From UBA6623 sp965226435 (GTDB lineage: Bacteria > Acidobacteriota > Terriglobia > Bryobacterales > UBA6623): 64,000 bases of DNA. Position numbers and translations under genes: made by a program. The stretch lies in the NCBI GenBank assembly GCA_965226435.1, contig CBDDCY010000013.1, positions 496,001 to 560,000 on the forward strand. Direction: 5' to 3'. This document shows, in pieces, positions 43,094 through 51,054 of this stretch (position 1 is the first letter of the stretch; each line of letters starts with the position of its first letter). Below the pieces are notes generated by a model. That model saw only the letters and a program-made list of their open reading frames with translations. It did not search any database and had not been told where the DNA came from.

Positions 43094-44182
43094 TCAATTG
43101 AAAAACAGGATCTTCGGGCGAACGTCGAGGTCATTCATGTCGAACTGCTTGCCATGAATGCGGTAATCGGCGTGAATGTTCAATACGGCTTCGGGGATCG
43201 CCACGGGGTCGTCCTCCTCGTGATAGGTACACAACGCCATTCGCGGGCGAGAGCGTTCGATCGTTCGTCGCGCGCCCGCCAGCGCGCGCTGCTCGGCCCC
43301 CTCGATATCCATTTTGATGAAGTCCACGTTTTCAACGCCCAACCCGGCGAGAACGTCATCCAAGGGAAGCACCGGCACTGAAATCGAATGGGACATGCCC
43401 GACATTCCCATCAACGTCGAGCGGCTGGTAATGTGGTCGTGAATCTTCAGTTCCAATTGCGCCTTCTCGTCCCAAATACCCGCCTTGACGATAGTGACCC
43501 TTCCTTCCGCGATTTCATCTTTGAAGTTGCGCTCGAGGCAGATGATGTTGTCGGGATTCGGCTCGATGGCGATCAGACTCTTCGCGCCCTGCTTCAAGGC
43601 CCAACGACCGAACACACCCACATGGGCGCCGGCGTCGACGACGACGTCGCCGGGCAAGATAGTCTCGCCGTGCCCGCGATACGCTTCGTCCACGTCGATT
43701 TCCCACACCAGCCACGTCAGCGACTCGCGTCCGTCTTTTTCGGCCAACCAAGAGTCACCTAACTGTGTACGAAAGTGCCGAAAAGAGCGCCCGTCGACCT
43801 CGTCTTCGGCCAGCAATTCGATCGGCCTGGTCAATTCCGCTTGCTTGCTTTCGTAGTCATAACAATGACCGGAGCCAAACGCGGCTAGCCCTACGTCGTC
43901 CCACGACAGATACGGCTGTAACCCGACCGCTTTTTCGGCGACGTAGCGTGCCCGCCACCACGCCGAACAGCCGTGAGGATCGTAGCTCGACAAAAAGACC
44001 GCCACGCTCGCGAACACGGCGCCGAGAACCCATGCCTTCCAGCCGCGCCCGATGACGACCGCCCCAACCCCGGCGAGCAGGAATGGGAGGGCATACAGAT
44101 CATGCAACGGAATAAAGACGCGCGCCACGAAGGCGAGCAACATCAGGACCAGAATACCGTTGGCAACTAAAGTTCGGTTCAT
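43094..44182 (-). CDS. FkbM-family methyltransferase with N-terminal membrane domain
   Basis: The first 75 residues hold two or three transmembrane helices (GILVLMLLAFVARVFI, YALPFLLAGVGAVVIG, WVLGAVFASVAVFL). The soluble part carries VVDAGAHVGVFGRWALKQGA (motif I), IAIEPNPDNIICLERNF and VDFIKMDIEGAEQRAL, the FkbM signature. It shares the plan and several segments with the protein at 32664-33611 but has a larger membrane domain. It probably methylates a hydroxyl of an envelope or exported glycan close to the membrane. It is convergent with the membrane protein gene at 42157. Confidence 0.82.
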   Translation of the reverse strand: MNRTLVANGILVLMLLAFVARVFIPLHDLYALPFLLAGVGAVVIGRGWKAWVLGAVFASVAVFLSSYDPHGCSAWWRARYVAEKAVGLQPYLSWDDVGLAAFGSGHCYDYESKQAELTRPIELLAEDEVDGRSFRHFRTQLGDSWLAEKDGRESLTWLVWEIDVDEAYRGHGETILPGDVVVDAGAHVGVFGRWALKQGAKSLIAIEPNPDNIICLERNFKDEIAEGRVTIVKAGIWDEKAQLELKIHDHITSRSTLMGMSGMSHSISVPVLPLDDVLAGLGVENVDFIKMDIEGAEQRALAGARRTIERSRPRMALCTYHEEDDPVAIPEAVLNIHADYRIHGKQFDMNDLDVRPKILFFN

Positions 44183-44390
44183 GTCCGTCTGTAACCTCCT
44201 GCACCCGAGTACCGATTAGTCGAGTCTCTCAGGCTGGGCGCGCTATTTCTTGGAGTGTACATGGAAGAGTGACGCGAGGGAAATGGGCCGTTTCTCGATC
44301 GATCTCTCGCGGCGCGCCGCGAATCGTGCCGGGCAGCCCGATTGTTGTATACGGCCCGCGTCGCGGGAACGGTCCTCGCCAAGATTCCTC

Positions 44391-44396
44391 TACAAT
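44391..44396 (+). promoter_or_regulatory. Candidate -10 (TACAAT) for the 44469 SDR gene
   Basis: TACAAT lies 73 bp upstream of the ATG. The 286-bp divergent gap 44183-44468 shows no other clear element. Confidence 0.3.
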
Positions 44397-44468
44397 AGGC
44401 CGTTTGGCCGTGCCTCGCCGGTTGGTGTTTCGACCGACCGCAATCCCGAGGCCGACAGGGGATAATTC

Positions 44469-45233
44469 ATGAAACTCAAAGACCAAGTCGCCATCGTGAC
44501 CGGTGGGGGAACCGGCATGGGACTCGGCATCTCCGAGCGCTTCGGCGCCGAGGGCGCCAAAGTCGTCGTCAACTACCGCGCCTCGAAAGACGCCGCCGAA
44601 GCCGTTGTCGCCGGCATTCTCGAAAAAGGCGGCGAGGCGGTCGCTTATCAGACTGACGTCTCTCGGGACGCCGAAGCCCGCGCCATGATTGATTTCGTCC
44701 GCGAACGTTGGGGCCGGCTCGACATACTCGTCAACAACGCCGGGTGGAGCAAAGTGACGCCGCATCATAAGCTCGAGGACTTGACCGACGAAATCTGGGA
44801 CCGCACCCTCAACACCAACCTGCGCGGAGCCTTCTACTGCACCCGCGCGGCGGTTCCTTTGATGCGAGAGTCGGGTGGCGGCGCGGTCATCAACAACACT
44901 TCGGCCTCGGCTTGGACCGCCGCCGGCAGCACGATTGTCTACTCGGCGTCGAAAGCCGCCCTGGTCAACATGACGAAGTCGTTGGCGCGCGTCCTCGCTC
45001 CCGAGATCCGCGTCAACGCCATCGCGCCGGGCCTCGTACGCACCCGTTTCGCGGGTTGGCCCGATGCAACCTTCGAACAGGCCCCCGCCGTGACCCCGCT
45101 ACAACGCATCACCACGGCCGAAGAAGTCGCCTCGGTGGTCCTGTTCTTGGCCGCCGATGCCGCCGCGATTACGGCCGAAACGATCCTTATCGACGGCGGT
45201 CGAACGCAATTAGGCGACGTCCGAAACCGCTAA
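44469..45233 (+). CDS. SDR-family oxidoreductase (3-oxoacyl-reductase-like)
   Basis: A 254-residue classical SDR: TGGGTGMGLGISERF for the cofactor, NNAGWS, Ser in NTSASAW, YSASKAAL and the end VLFLAADAAAITAETILIDG. The cofactor loop and R-rich segment (VVVNYRASKD) point to NADP(H). The motifs match FabG-like and glucose-dehydrogenase-like enzymes, and substrate cannot be assigned. Its stop overlaps the convergent NUDIX gene by 4 bp. Confidence 0.85.
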   Translation: MKLKDQVAIVTGGGTGMGLGISERFGAEGAKVVVNYRASKDAAEAVVAGILEKGGEAVAYQTDVSRDAEARAMIDFVRERWGRLDILVNNAGWSKVTPHHKLEDLTDEIWDRTLNTNLRGAFYCTRAAVPLMRESGGGAVINNTSASAWTAAGSTIVYSASKAALVNMTKSLARVLAPEIRVNAIAPGLVRTRFAGWPDATFEQAPAVTPLQRITTAEEVASVVLFLAADAAAITAETILIDGGRTQLGDVRNR

Positions 45234-45763
45234 GGCGACCGAAGACGCCCGGCGTAGAGCAACGTCAGCATCGTCTTAGCGTCTAGAATGCGCCCGTCGG
45301 CGACCATGGCAAGCGCCTCGGCCCGTTCAATCCAACGCGGTTCGATCAATTCGTAGGGCTCGGGCGAGGCTGTGCCCGGCGTGAGGCCGCGCGCCTCGTA
45401 GGCGGTGATCCGTTCATCGCAAAAACCCGGCGCGCTCCAAAAACGGCACAGTTTGCGCCAGTTCTTGGCGCGATACCCGGTCTCCTCGCGCAATTCCCGC
45501 TTGGCCGTCCGCAACGGCGTTTCTCCGGCATCGAGAGTCCCGGCAGGCAACTCCCATAAGCTCCGGCGAAGCGGCAGCCGGTATTGCCGGATCAACAAAA
45601 CGCGCTCCCCCTCGTCCACGGCAAGAATGACCGTCGCTCCGGGGTGACGAATGATCTTTCGGTCGAGCGTGACCCCGCCGGGACCAACGGCGTGATCGTG
45701 TGTGACTTCGAAAATGGGCGTTTTCAAGACGGGTTTCGAGGACGTAAGACGAAATTTCGGCAT
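45230..45763 (-). CDS. NUDIX hydrolase, ADP-ribose pyrophosphatase-like
   Basis: The ATG at 45763 gives a protein of 177 residues. The Nudix box is intact: GTLDAGETPLRTAKRELREE followed by TGY. FRLTSSKPVLKTPIFEV and the RQYRLPLRRSLWELPAG lead-in are typical of ADP-ribose pyrophosphatases (NudF type), as is the SAPGFCDERITAYEARGL segment with downstream acidic residues. It would hydrolyse ADP-ribose or related nucleoside diphosphate sugars. Upstream of this start the frame has no ribosome-binding signal, so the longer form is unlikely. Confidence 0.85.
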   Translation of the reverse strand: MPKFRLTSSKPVLKTPIFEVTHDHAVGPGGVTLDRKIIRHPGATVILAVDEGERVLLIRQYRLPLRRSLWELPAGTLDAGETPLRTAKRELREETGYRAKNWRKLCRFWSAPGFCDERITAYEARGLTPGTASPEPYELIEPRWIERAEALAMVADGRILDAKTMLTLLYAGRLRSP

Positions 45764-45849
45764 GACGATCAATACATAATAGAAGTCGGGCCGCGCAAAA
45801 GCACAAAGCCGGCCGGCGGGAATTGAGAAACCCGTTCCCCGCACCCCGA

Positions 45850-45855
45850 TATAAT
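45850..45855 (+). promoter_or_regulatory. Consensus -10 (TATAAT) directly before the NYN-LOTUS gene
   Basis: A perfect TATAAT ends 7 bp before the GTG at 45863, so transcription should begin at or next to the start codon. A possible -35 (TTGAGA, 45823-45828) lies 21 bp upstream, too far for an ideal promoter. Confidence 0.45.
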
Positions 45856-45862
45856 AGAAACA

Positions 45863-47230
45863 GTGTCAGACGAAAAACTCAAATTCGCCGTCTTCATCGA
45901 TTACGACAACATCGAGATCGGCGTCAAATCCACCCTTCGCCGAGAATTCGACGTGGAATGCGTCCTTGAGGGGATCAAGGAACGCGGAGAAGTCGTGGCC
46001 AAGGTGGCCTATGGCAACTGGAGCCGTCAAGCTTCCGAAACCCGCGCCTTCACCGAGCACGGCGTCCAAATGGTGCAACGCGACACCACGCCGCGCGGCG
46101 ACAAGAACGGCGCCGACATCAACCTGGCCCTCGACGCGCTCGAGATGGCCTTCACGCGCGACCACATCAACGCCTTTGCCATCATCAGTGGCGACAGCGA
46201 CTTCATGGCGCTGGTCAACAAGCTCAAACAATACAACAAACGCGTTTACATCGTCGGCGGCAAGGCTTTCACCAGCACGATCCTGCAGCGCAATTGCCAC
46301 GAGTTCATCAGTTATGAATCGCTGCTCGACCATAGCCCGTCGCGCTCGCGGCGAGGCGGCGCCTCCGCGCAACGCCCACGCCGGCGGCGCTCGCTGCCGC
46401 TGTCAAAGGCTGTCCCGCTGATCGACCGCGCGCTGAACGCGCTTGAAATCCGCGGCGTCCAACCGCAATTAGGCCTACTCAAGAGCACCATGTTGCAGCT
46501 CGATTCGGCCTTCACCGAAAGTGACTACGGGACGTCGTCGTTCTCGAGCTTCATCGAAAAGCTGGTCGCGAAAGACATTCTCGGGCTCACGACGATCGAC
46601 GGCCATCTCGTCGTCGACCGCAAGTCGAAGACGGAGGAACTCGATGAAGAAACTTCTCTGGGACCGGAAGACGCTCTGCCGGTACTCCAGAAAGTTCTCG
46701 AGGCGAATGTCAGCTTGCTCGAGATGGGCATTCCCGAGCGCGAGATTCGTGCACTCGTGCGCGCCGCCGACACGGATTTCAACGAGACCGAATACGGTTT
46801 CTCGGAGTTCGCCGAGCTTTTGAATCTGGCCCAGGACAAGGGGCTCGTTCGAGCCGAGGCCGATTCCGACCTTCATCTTCGGTTCTACCAAGGCAACGAG
46901 CTCCTCTCGCCACGCAGGCGATCGAGGCGCGCTCCGGCGCGCCCCAGAACCGAGGCCGAGGCCGATTCCGCCCCCACGCAGCCCGAAGCCGAGCAAGGCG
47001 AGCAGCCCGAGCAAGCCGCCGACAGAGGGCCTCGTTCCCGCGCCCCTCGACGGCGGCGCGGTCGTTCCGCCTCCTTGGCAAACGTCCCGACGTCTCCCGA
47101 AGATGTCGAGGACTCGCACACGGAAGCCGACAATCCCGAGACGGCTTCGGGCGCCGACACCCCGCCCGCCGACGGGATCGACTCCGCGGGTGAGCCGGCC
47201 GAAGCTTCCCCCGACGAAGCCGCAAGCTGA
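45863..47230 (+). CDS. NYN-domain nuclease-like protein with two LOTUS/OST-HTH domains
   Basis: Residues 6-150 form a NYN/LabA-like PIN-fold domain with the acidic residues in place: FIDYDNIEIG (D13, D15), DKNGADINLALDAL (D80, D85) and ISGDSDFMALV (D111, D113). Two OST-HTH/LOTUS domains follow (about 180-255 and 268-345), each with a winged-helix pattern (TMLQLDSAFTESDYGTSSFS and AADTDFNETEYGFSEFAELL). The last 105 residues are disordered, Arg-rich then acidic. The layout is that of bacterial relatives of MARF1-type RNA regulators. Likely role: RNA binding and cleavage. A GTG start with no Shine-Dalgarno fits leaderless translation. Confidence 0.85.
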   Translation: MSDEKLKFAVFIDYDNIEIGVKSTLRREFDVECVLEGIKERGEVVAKVAYGNWSRQASETRAFTEHGVQMVQRDTTPRGDKNGADINLALDALEMAFTRDHINAFAIISGDSDFMALVNKLKQYNKRVYIVGGKAFTSTILQRNCHEFISYESLLDHSPSRSRRGGASAQRPRRRRSLPLSKAVPLIDRALNALEIRGVQPQLGLLKSTMLQLDSAFTESDYGTSSFSSFIEKLVAKDILGLTTIDGHLVVDRKSKTEELDEETSLGPEDALPVLQKVLEANVSLLEMGIPEREIRALVRAADTDFNETEYGFSEFAELLNLAQDKGLVRAEADSDLHLRFYQGNELLSPRRRSRRAPARPRTEAEADSAPTQPEAEQGEQPEQAADRGPRSRAPRRRRGRSASLANVPTSPEDVEDSHTEADNPETASGADTPPADGIDSAGEPAEASPDEAAS

Positions 47231-47426
47231 GAGGCTGTGAAGAAATCGGGGCTGAAGAGCCCCAGGACTTTCCCAATCCTTCACGGCGAACAACGGCTCG
47301 CTTTGTGATGTTTCGCACCAACGACACCGCCCCAGTCGCTCGGCGAAACTCACGACAAATCTCCTGATTCCCCTTTAACGCTACAATCGAGAGCGTTACA
47401 ATTGAGAAGGTCCACCGCGCGGGTGA

Positions 47427-47453
47427 GAAGATCCGCCGCGCAGGCGGATCTTC
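47427..47453. promoter_or_regulatory. Perfect 11-bp hairpin in the leader of the FecR-like gene
   Basis: GAAGATCCGCC and GGCGGATCTTC pair perfectly around a GCGCA loop, ending 30 bp before the ATG at 47484. Two candidate -10 boxes (TACAAT) lie upstream near 47382 and 47397, so the hairpin would be in the transcript leader. A T-run is absent. It could be a protein- or RNA-binding site or a mobile REP-like hairpin. Confidence 0.5.
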
Positions 47454-47483
47454 AACCGCGGGCATGGCCCTTGGGAGGACGAA

Positions 47484-48365
47484 ATGATTTGGACAAGAAC
47501 ACTCACCGTGACCAGCCGGCTATTGGCGGCGTCGCTGCTTGTGTTGCCGCTGGGAGCCCAGGAACTCATCTCCGCCATCGGCGGGATGGTCTATCACATC
47601 GAAGGCGATGCCTTGATCGAAGACAAGGCCGTTAAGTTCGACCCCGCCCGACCCCCGCAGCTCGAGATGGGCGAAAAGCTGCGGACCGAAATGGGCCGCG
47701 CCGAGGTGATGGTCGTTCATGACGGATTCATGCGGCTGGCCCCCTACTCCAGCATGGAAATGGTGCGAGCGGGCTCTGATACCGCCCACATGCGGCTGCA
47801 CAAGGGTTGGGCGATTGTCGACCTCAAAGAGGTATGGGACAAAGAATCCGTCTCGGCGGTGATCGGCGACAACGAGATCAAGTTTCTCAAGGGCGGGCTC
47901 TATCGGCTCGAAGCTCGCGAGAACGAGCCGGTGCGCATCAAGGTCTTCAAGGGGAAGGCGGCGGTTACCGTGGACGGCGACGAAAAGACTGTCAAGAGCA
48001 AGAAGATGATCGAGATCGGCGGAGCCTCGGACGTTGCGGTCAAGTTCGACCACAAAGACATCGACACCTTTGACGAATGGCAACGCCATCGAAACGGCAT
48101 AATTGCCGAGAAACAGAAGGCGGCAATGGCCTTGGCGCGCAAAGGCGAGGGCGAACGAGCGGATCTACTGCTGTTGAAACAGGGATCGGCGATGTGGGGT
48201 TGCCGGCAGGCCGGCATCGGCTGTAGCGGAGCCATGGGCGGTGGAATCGGCGGCGCGGGCGGACGCGGTGGATTCGGCGGGTCCGGTCCCGGTGCGAGCC
48301 GCGGCGGCGGTGGTGGTGGGAGGCCCGCCGGCGGCGCTCCCGCGGGCGGCGGCGGCGGACGCTAA
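47484..48365 (+). CDS. Exported FecR-domain protein with Gly-rich tail
   Basis: A signal peptide (LLAASLLVLPLGAQ) is followed by a FecR-like beta-helical domain (LEMGEKLRTEMGRAEVMVV, GFMRLAPYSSMEMV, VKVFKGKAAVTVDGDE-like repeats). A charged helical stretch (about 215-240) leads to a Gly/Ala/Arg-rich terminus of about 50 residues. No sigma factor or TonB receptor is nearby, so a classic FecIR regulatory role is unlikely. It is more likely a periplasmic or envelope protein. A GGGAGG ribosome-binding site precedes the ATG. Confidence 0.75.
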   Translation: MIWTRTLTVTSRLLAASLLVLPLGAQELISAIGGMVYHIEGDALIEDKAVKFDPARPPQLEMGEKLRTEMGRAEVMVVHDGFMRLAPYSSMEMVRAGSDTAHMRLHKGWAIVDLKEVWDKESVSAVIGDNEIKFLKGGLYRLEARENEPVRIKVFKGKAAVTVDGDEKTVKSKKMIEIGGASDVAVKFDHKDIDTFDEWQRHRNGIIAEKQKAAMALARKGEGERADLLLLKQGSAMWGCRQAGIGCSGAMGGGIGGAGGRGGFGGSGPGASRGGGGGGRPAGGAPAGGGGGR

Positions 48366-48432
48366 GCGCAAACCGGCCGGTCCTCGATAGGCGTCGTTTC
48401 CTGCCGGCGGTCGGCCGCGCGCATGACAAATA

Positions 48433-49560
48433 TCAACCGGCGCCGCTTGCAAGCAGCGTTTGCGTCTCGCGGGCGACGACCAACTCTTCGTTTGTCGCCA
48501 GCACCAAAACCTGAACCGGCCCGCGCGGGTCGGAGATCAGGCGATCTCCCGCCCCTTGCAAGTTCTCGACGGGGTCGAGACGGACTCCGAGGAATTCCAA
48601 TTCACCGCAGACCGCCGCTCGCAACGCGGCGGAGTTCTCGCCAATGCCGCCGGTGAACGCCAGCGCATCAAGGCCTCCCATGGCCGCCGCGAACGCCCCA
48701 ACGGTTTTCCGTATCTCATAAGCGAAGGTGTCGAGAGCAAGACGCGCGCGCGCGTTCCCTTCGGCAGCGGCTTGTTCGAGATCCCGCACGTCGCCACCGG
48801 CGATTCCTGATAGTCCGGCAAGGCCTCCGCCCGAGAGCAACTGCTCTCGCATCGCTTCAGTCGACAGCTCAAGCCGATCCATCACCGCCAACACCGCGAA
48901 GACATCGAGGTCACCGTGGCGAGTGGCGTTCTCGACGCCCGATTGTGGCGAGAAGCCCATTGTCGTGTCGACCGACCGACCGCCGTCAACCGCGCAAATG
49001 GATGAGCTGCCGCCCAGGTGACAGGAAACCAGCCGCAACCGGGCGGCCGCCGCGCCGAGCATCTCGGGAACCCGCTCGCTGACGTAGCGATGCGAGGCGC
49101 CGTGAAAGCCGTACTTGCGTACACCAAATCGTTCGACCCATTCGCCCGGCACGCCGTAATGCGAAGCCTCGTCGGGCATCGTGCGATGGAACGAAGTTTC
49201 GAACACGGCAACCAAGGGCAGATCGGGACGCAACGAACGAAAGATCTCCATCGCGGAAAGATAGATGCCGTTGTGCAGCGGCGCCGCGGTCTCGTATTCA
49301 CGCATCGCGGCGAGCAAGTCATCGTCCACTCGAAACGTTCCGCGATAGCGCGGCCCGCCGTGGACCGCCTTGAAACCGACTCCGTCGACTGGGTGCGGCA
49401 GATCGAGAACTCGCGTGACCGCCTCGCGATGGTTCGCCGCTTCGCCGCCCTCAAGACCAATTCGCTCCAAGCGGCCGCGCGCCAAAGTCGTCTCGGCGGG
49501 AAACTCGATGAGCTGATACTTGAGCGACGTCGAGCCGAGGTTGGGGACGAGAATGTTCAC
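48433..49560 (-). CDS. ackA: Acetate/propionate-family kinase
   Basis: The 375-residue protein begins NILVPNLGSTSLKYQLIEF and has the acetate kinase features VHGGPRYRGTF, FETSFHRTMPDEASHYGVP (catalytic Asp region), KYGFHGASHRYVSERVPE (catalytic His), SCHLGGSSSICAV and FTGGIGENSAALRAAV. It is shorter than classical AckA (about 400), and the usual TRSGDIDP segment reads SGVENATRHGDLDVF, a variant I associate with acetate/propionate kinases in planctomycete-like genomes. It interconverts acyl phosphate and carboxylate with ATP. No pta is adjacent. The symbol is given by family, and propionate kinase is possible. Confidence 0.85.
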   Translation of the reverse strand: MNILVPNLGSTSLKYQLIEFPAETTLARGRLERIGLEGGEAANHREAVTRVLDLPHPVDGVGFKAVHGGPRYRGTFRVDDDLLAAMREYETAAPLHNGIYLSAMEIFRSLRPDLPLVAVFETSFHRTMPDEASHYGVPGEWVERFGVRKYGFHGASHRYVSERVPEMLGAAAARLRLVSCHLGGSSSICAVDGGRSVDTTMGFSPQSGVENATRHGDLDVFAVLAVMDRLELSTEAMREQLLSGGGLAGLSGIAGGDVRDLEQAAAEGNARARLALDTFAYEIRKTVGAFAAAMGGLDALAFTGGIGENSAALRAAVCGELEFLGVRLDPVENLQGAGDRLISDPRGPVQVLVLATNEELVVARETQTLLASGAG

Positions 49561-49663
49561 CGAAGGGAGTCCAGCAGAAAAGACGCGGCCCGGAAAACGC
49601 GTTCCCGGGCCGAAAGTCGCAAATATCGGCCGGACCGTTAGGCCCGGCCGGCGCCGAAGCGGT

Positions 49664-50854
49664 CTACTTGATGGCGGCTTGGATGCCGGTCACGGCCTGC
49701 TGGGCTTGCGCTTTCAGCGGGCCATCCGTTTTCGCGGCCGCGTCCATCCAGAACAGAGCTTTGTCGATATTGTCACCGCCGATGTCGAGCTTGACGTAGC
49801 AAAGTCCCAGGAAATACGAGAGGGCCTGGTAGTTCTCCCCGCCTTGCGCTTTGATGGCGTCCACGGCTTCCAACAGATGCGTGCGGGCTTCGCGGAACTT
49901 GTCCTTGTTCTTGTCGGCGGCTTCGACGACCAGGATCTTGCCCATGACGAGATTCCCGTAACCGGCGAATTGAGTCTTGTGCGCCTCCCAAGCTTCGTCG
50001 CTGACGTTTTCCGGTTTGGGTTTGGAGCCCAGAACCTCGAGCAGACGTTGGGCATAGCCGCGCGCCTCGGCAACTTGCTGCGATCCGAGGCTCACTGTAG
50101 CCAATGTGTAGAGATATTCCTCGTTGGTGTCATTCTTTTCCAGCGCGGCCTTCATGGCCTGCGCCATCTTGGCCACGTCGCCGGCTTGGCGCGCGGCCAT
50201 TACGATTTGGTCGTAGGCTTGGCCCGCGTATTTGCCGTCGGGATATTGCTCGAGCAACGTGTCGAGGTATTTCAGCTTTGTCGCCGCATCGGTCTGCTTA
50301 TAGGCCGAAGTGAATAGGGAGTACTCGACGTAATCCACGATGCCCTGCGCGTAGTCGATCTGTCCCTGCCAAACCTCCATTTCCTCTTCGCTCGCATCCT
50401 CGAAGGGCTGTTGGCCGGCGGCTTTCGCGGCCTCGACCTTGGTGCTCAGCAGATGCGGAAGCAGACTCGCCCAGTCTTGCGCGCCTTCCAGCGCTTTCGT
50501 CAAATTGTGCAGCACTTCCAAGTCGTCGGGCGCGATCTCCACGATGGACTTTCCGTGCTCGGCCGACTTGGCCCAATTCTCTTTTTCCAGATGCAGCTCT
50601 TGCAGCAGCAACCGCACGTAGTCGATCAAATCGTGTTCGGGGTATTGCGCGACGAAGGATTCGAGCAGTTCGATTTTTTCGTCGGCCGATTCGGCATCGA
50701 GGGAGTCCTGGACAAGCGCTCCCTCGTCTTCGTCGGGATCGACGTCGACGTCGCGAATGTCGTAGTATTCTTCCTCTTCTTCTTCTTCATCCTGCGCGAA
50801 GGCCGGCATCGAGACCAGACCGAAGATCAAAAGCGCTAGCCAAAGTTTGTTCAT
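49664..50854 (-). CDS. Exported TPR-like repeat protein
   Basis: The ATG at 50854 follows GGGAGAG and opens a signal peptide (LWLALLIFGLVSMPAFA). The mature protein starts with a run of Asp/Glu (QDEEEEEEEYYDIRDVDVDP) and continues as helix-turn-helix repeats of TPR type (for example LLESFVAQYPEHDLIDYVRL, YLDTLLEQYPDGKYAGQAYD, ALFWMDAAAKTDGPLKAQAQ). At 396 residues it is probably a periplasmic scaffold. Acidobacterial genomes carry many such proteins. No partner is evident: the neighbours are ackA and the divergent enolase-superfamily gene. Confidence 0.75.
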   Translation of the reverse strand: MNKLWLALLIFGLVSMPAFAQDEEEEEEEYYDIRDVDVDPDEDEGALVQDSLDAESADEKIELLESFVAQYPEHDLIDYVRLLLQELHLEKENWAKSAEHGKSIVEIAPDDLEVLHNLTKALEGAQDWASLLPHLLSTKVEAAKAAGQQPFEDASEEEMEVWQGQIDYAQGIVDYVEYSLFTSAYKQTDAATKLKYLDTLLEQYPDGKYAGQAYDQIVMAARQAGDVAKMAQAMKAALEKNDTNEEYLYTLATVSLGSQQVAEARGYAQRLLEVLGSKPKPENVSDEAWEAHKTQFAGYGNLVMGKILVVEAADKNKDKFREARTHLLEAVDAIKAQGGENYQALSYFLGLCYVKLDIGGDNIDKALFWMDAAAKTDGPLKAQAQQAVTGIQAAIK

Positions 50855-51054
50855 GACACATCTCTCCCGACCGGGACCTCCCCGCATCTCAAGCATGGTA
50901 CGCCAATCGCATCGCGGAAGCAACCCGCCCGGCCCATGAAACTCGCTTCGCGGATGGATCGCCGATGTCGGCGGCCCAACCGGGGAAGCCGGCCCCACGG
51001 TTTCGCTATCCTACGGGCGGTGCCGGTCGCCCGGCGGCCCGGAGGAAAAAGGCG

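Noticed and set aside
46912..47230. Frameshift or fusion at the end of the NYN protein
   Set aside because: The Arg-rich and acidic tail is in frame and ends normally; such disordered tails are common in RNA-binding proteins.
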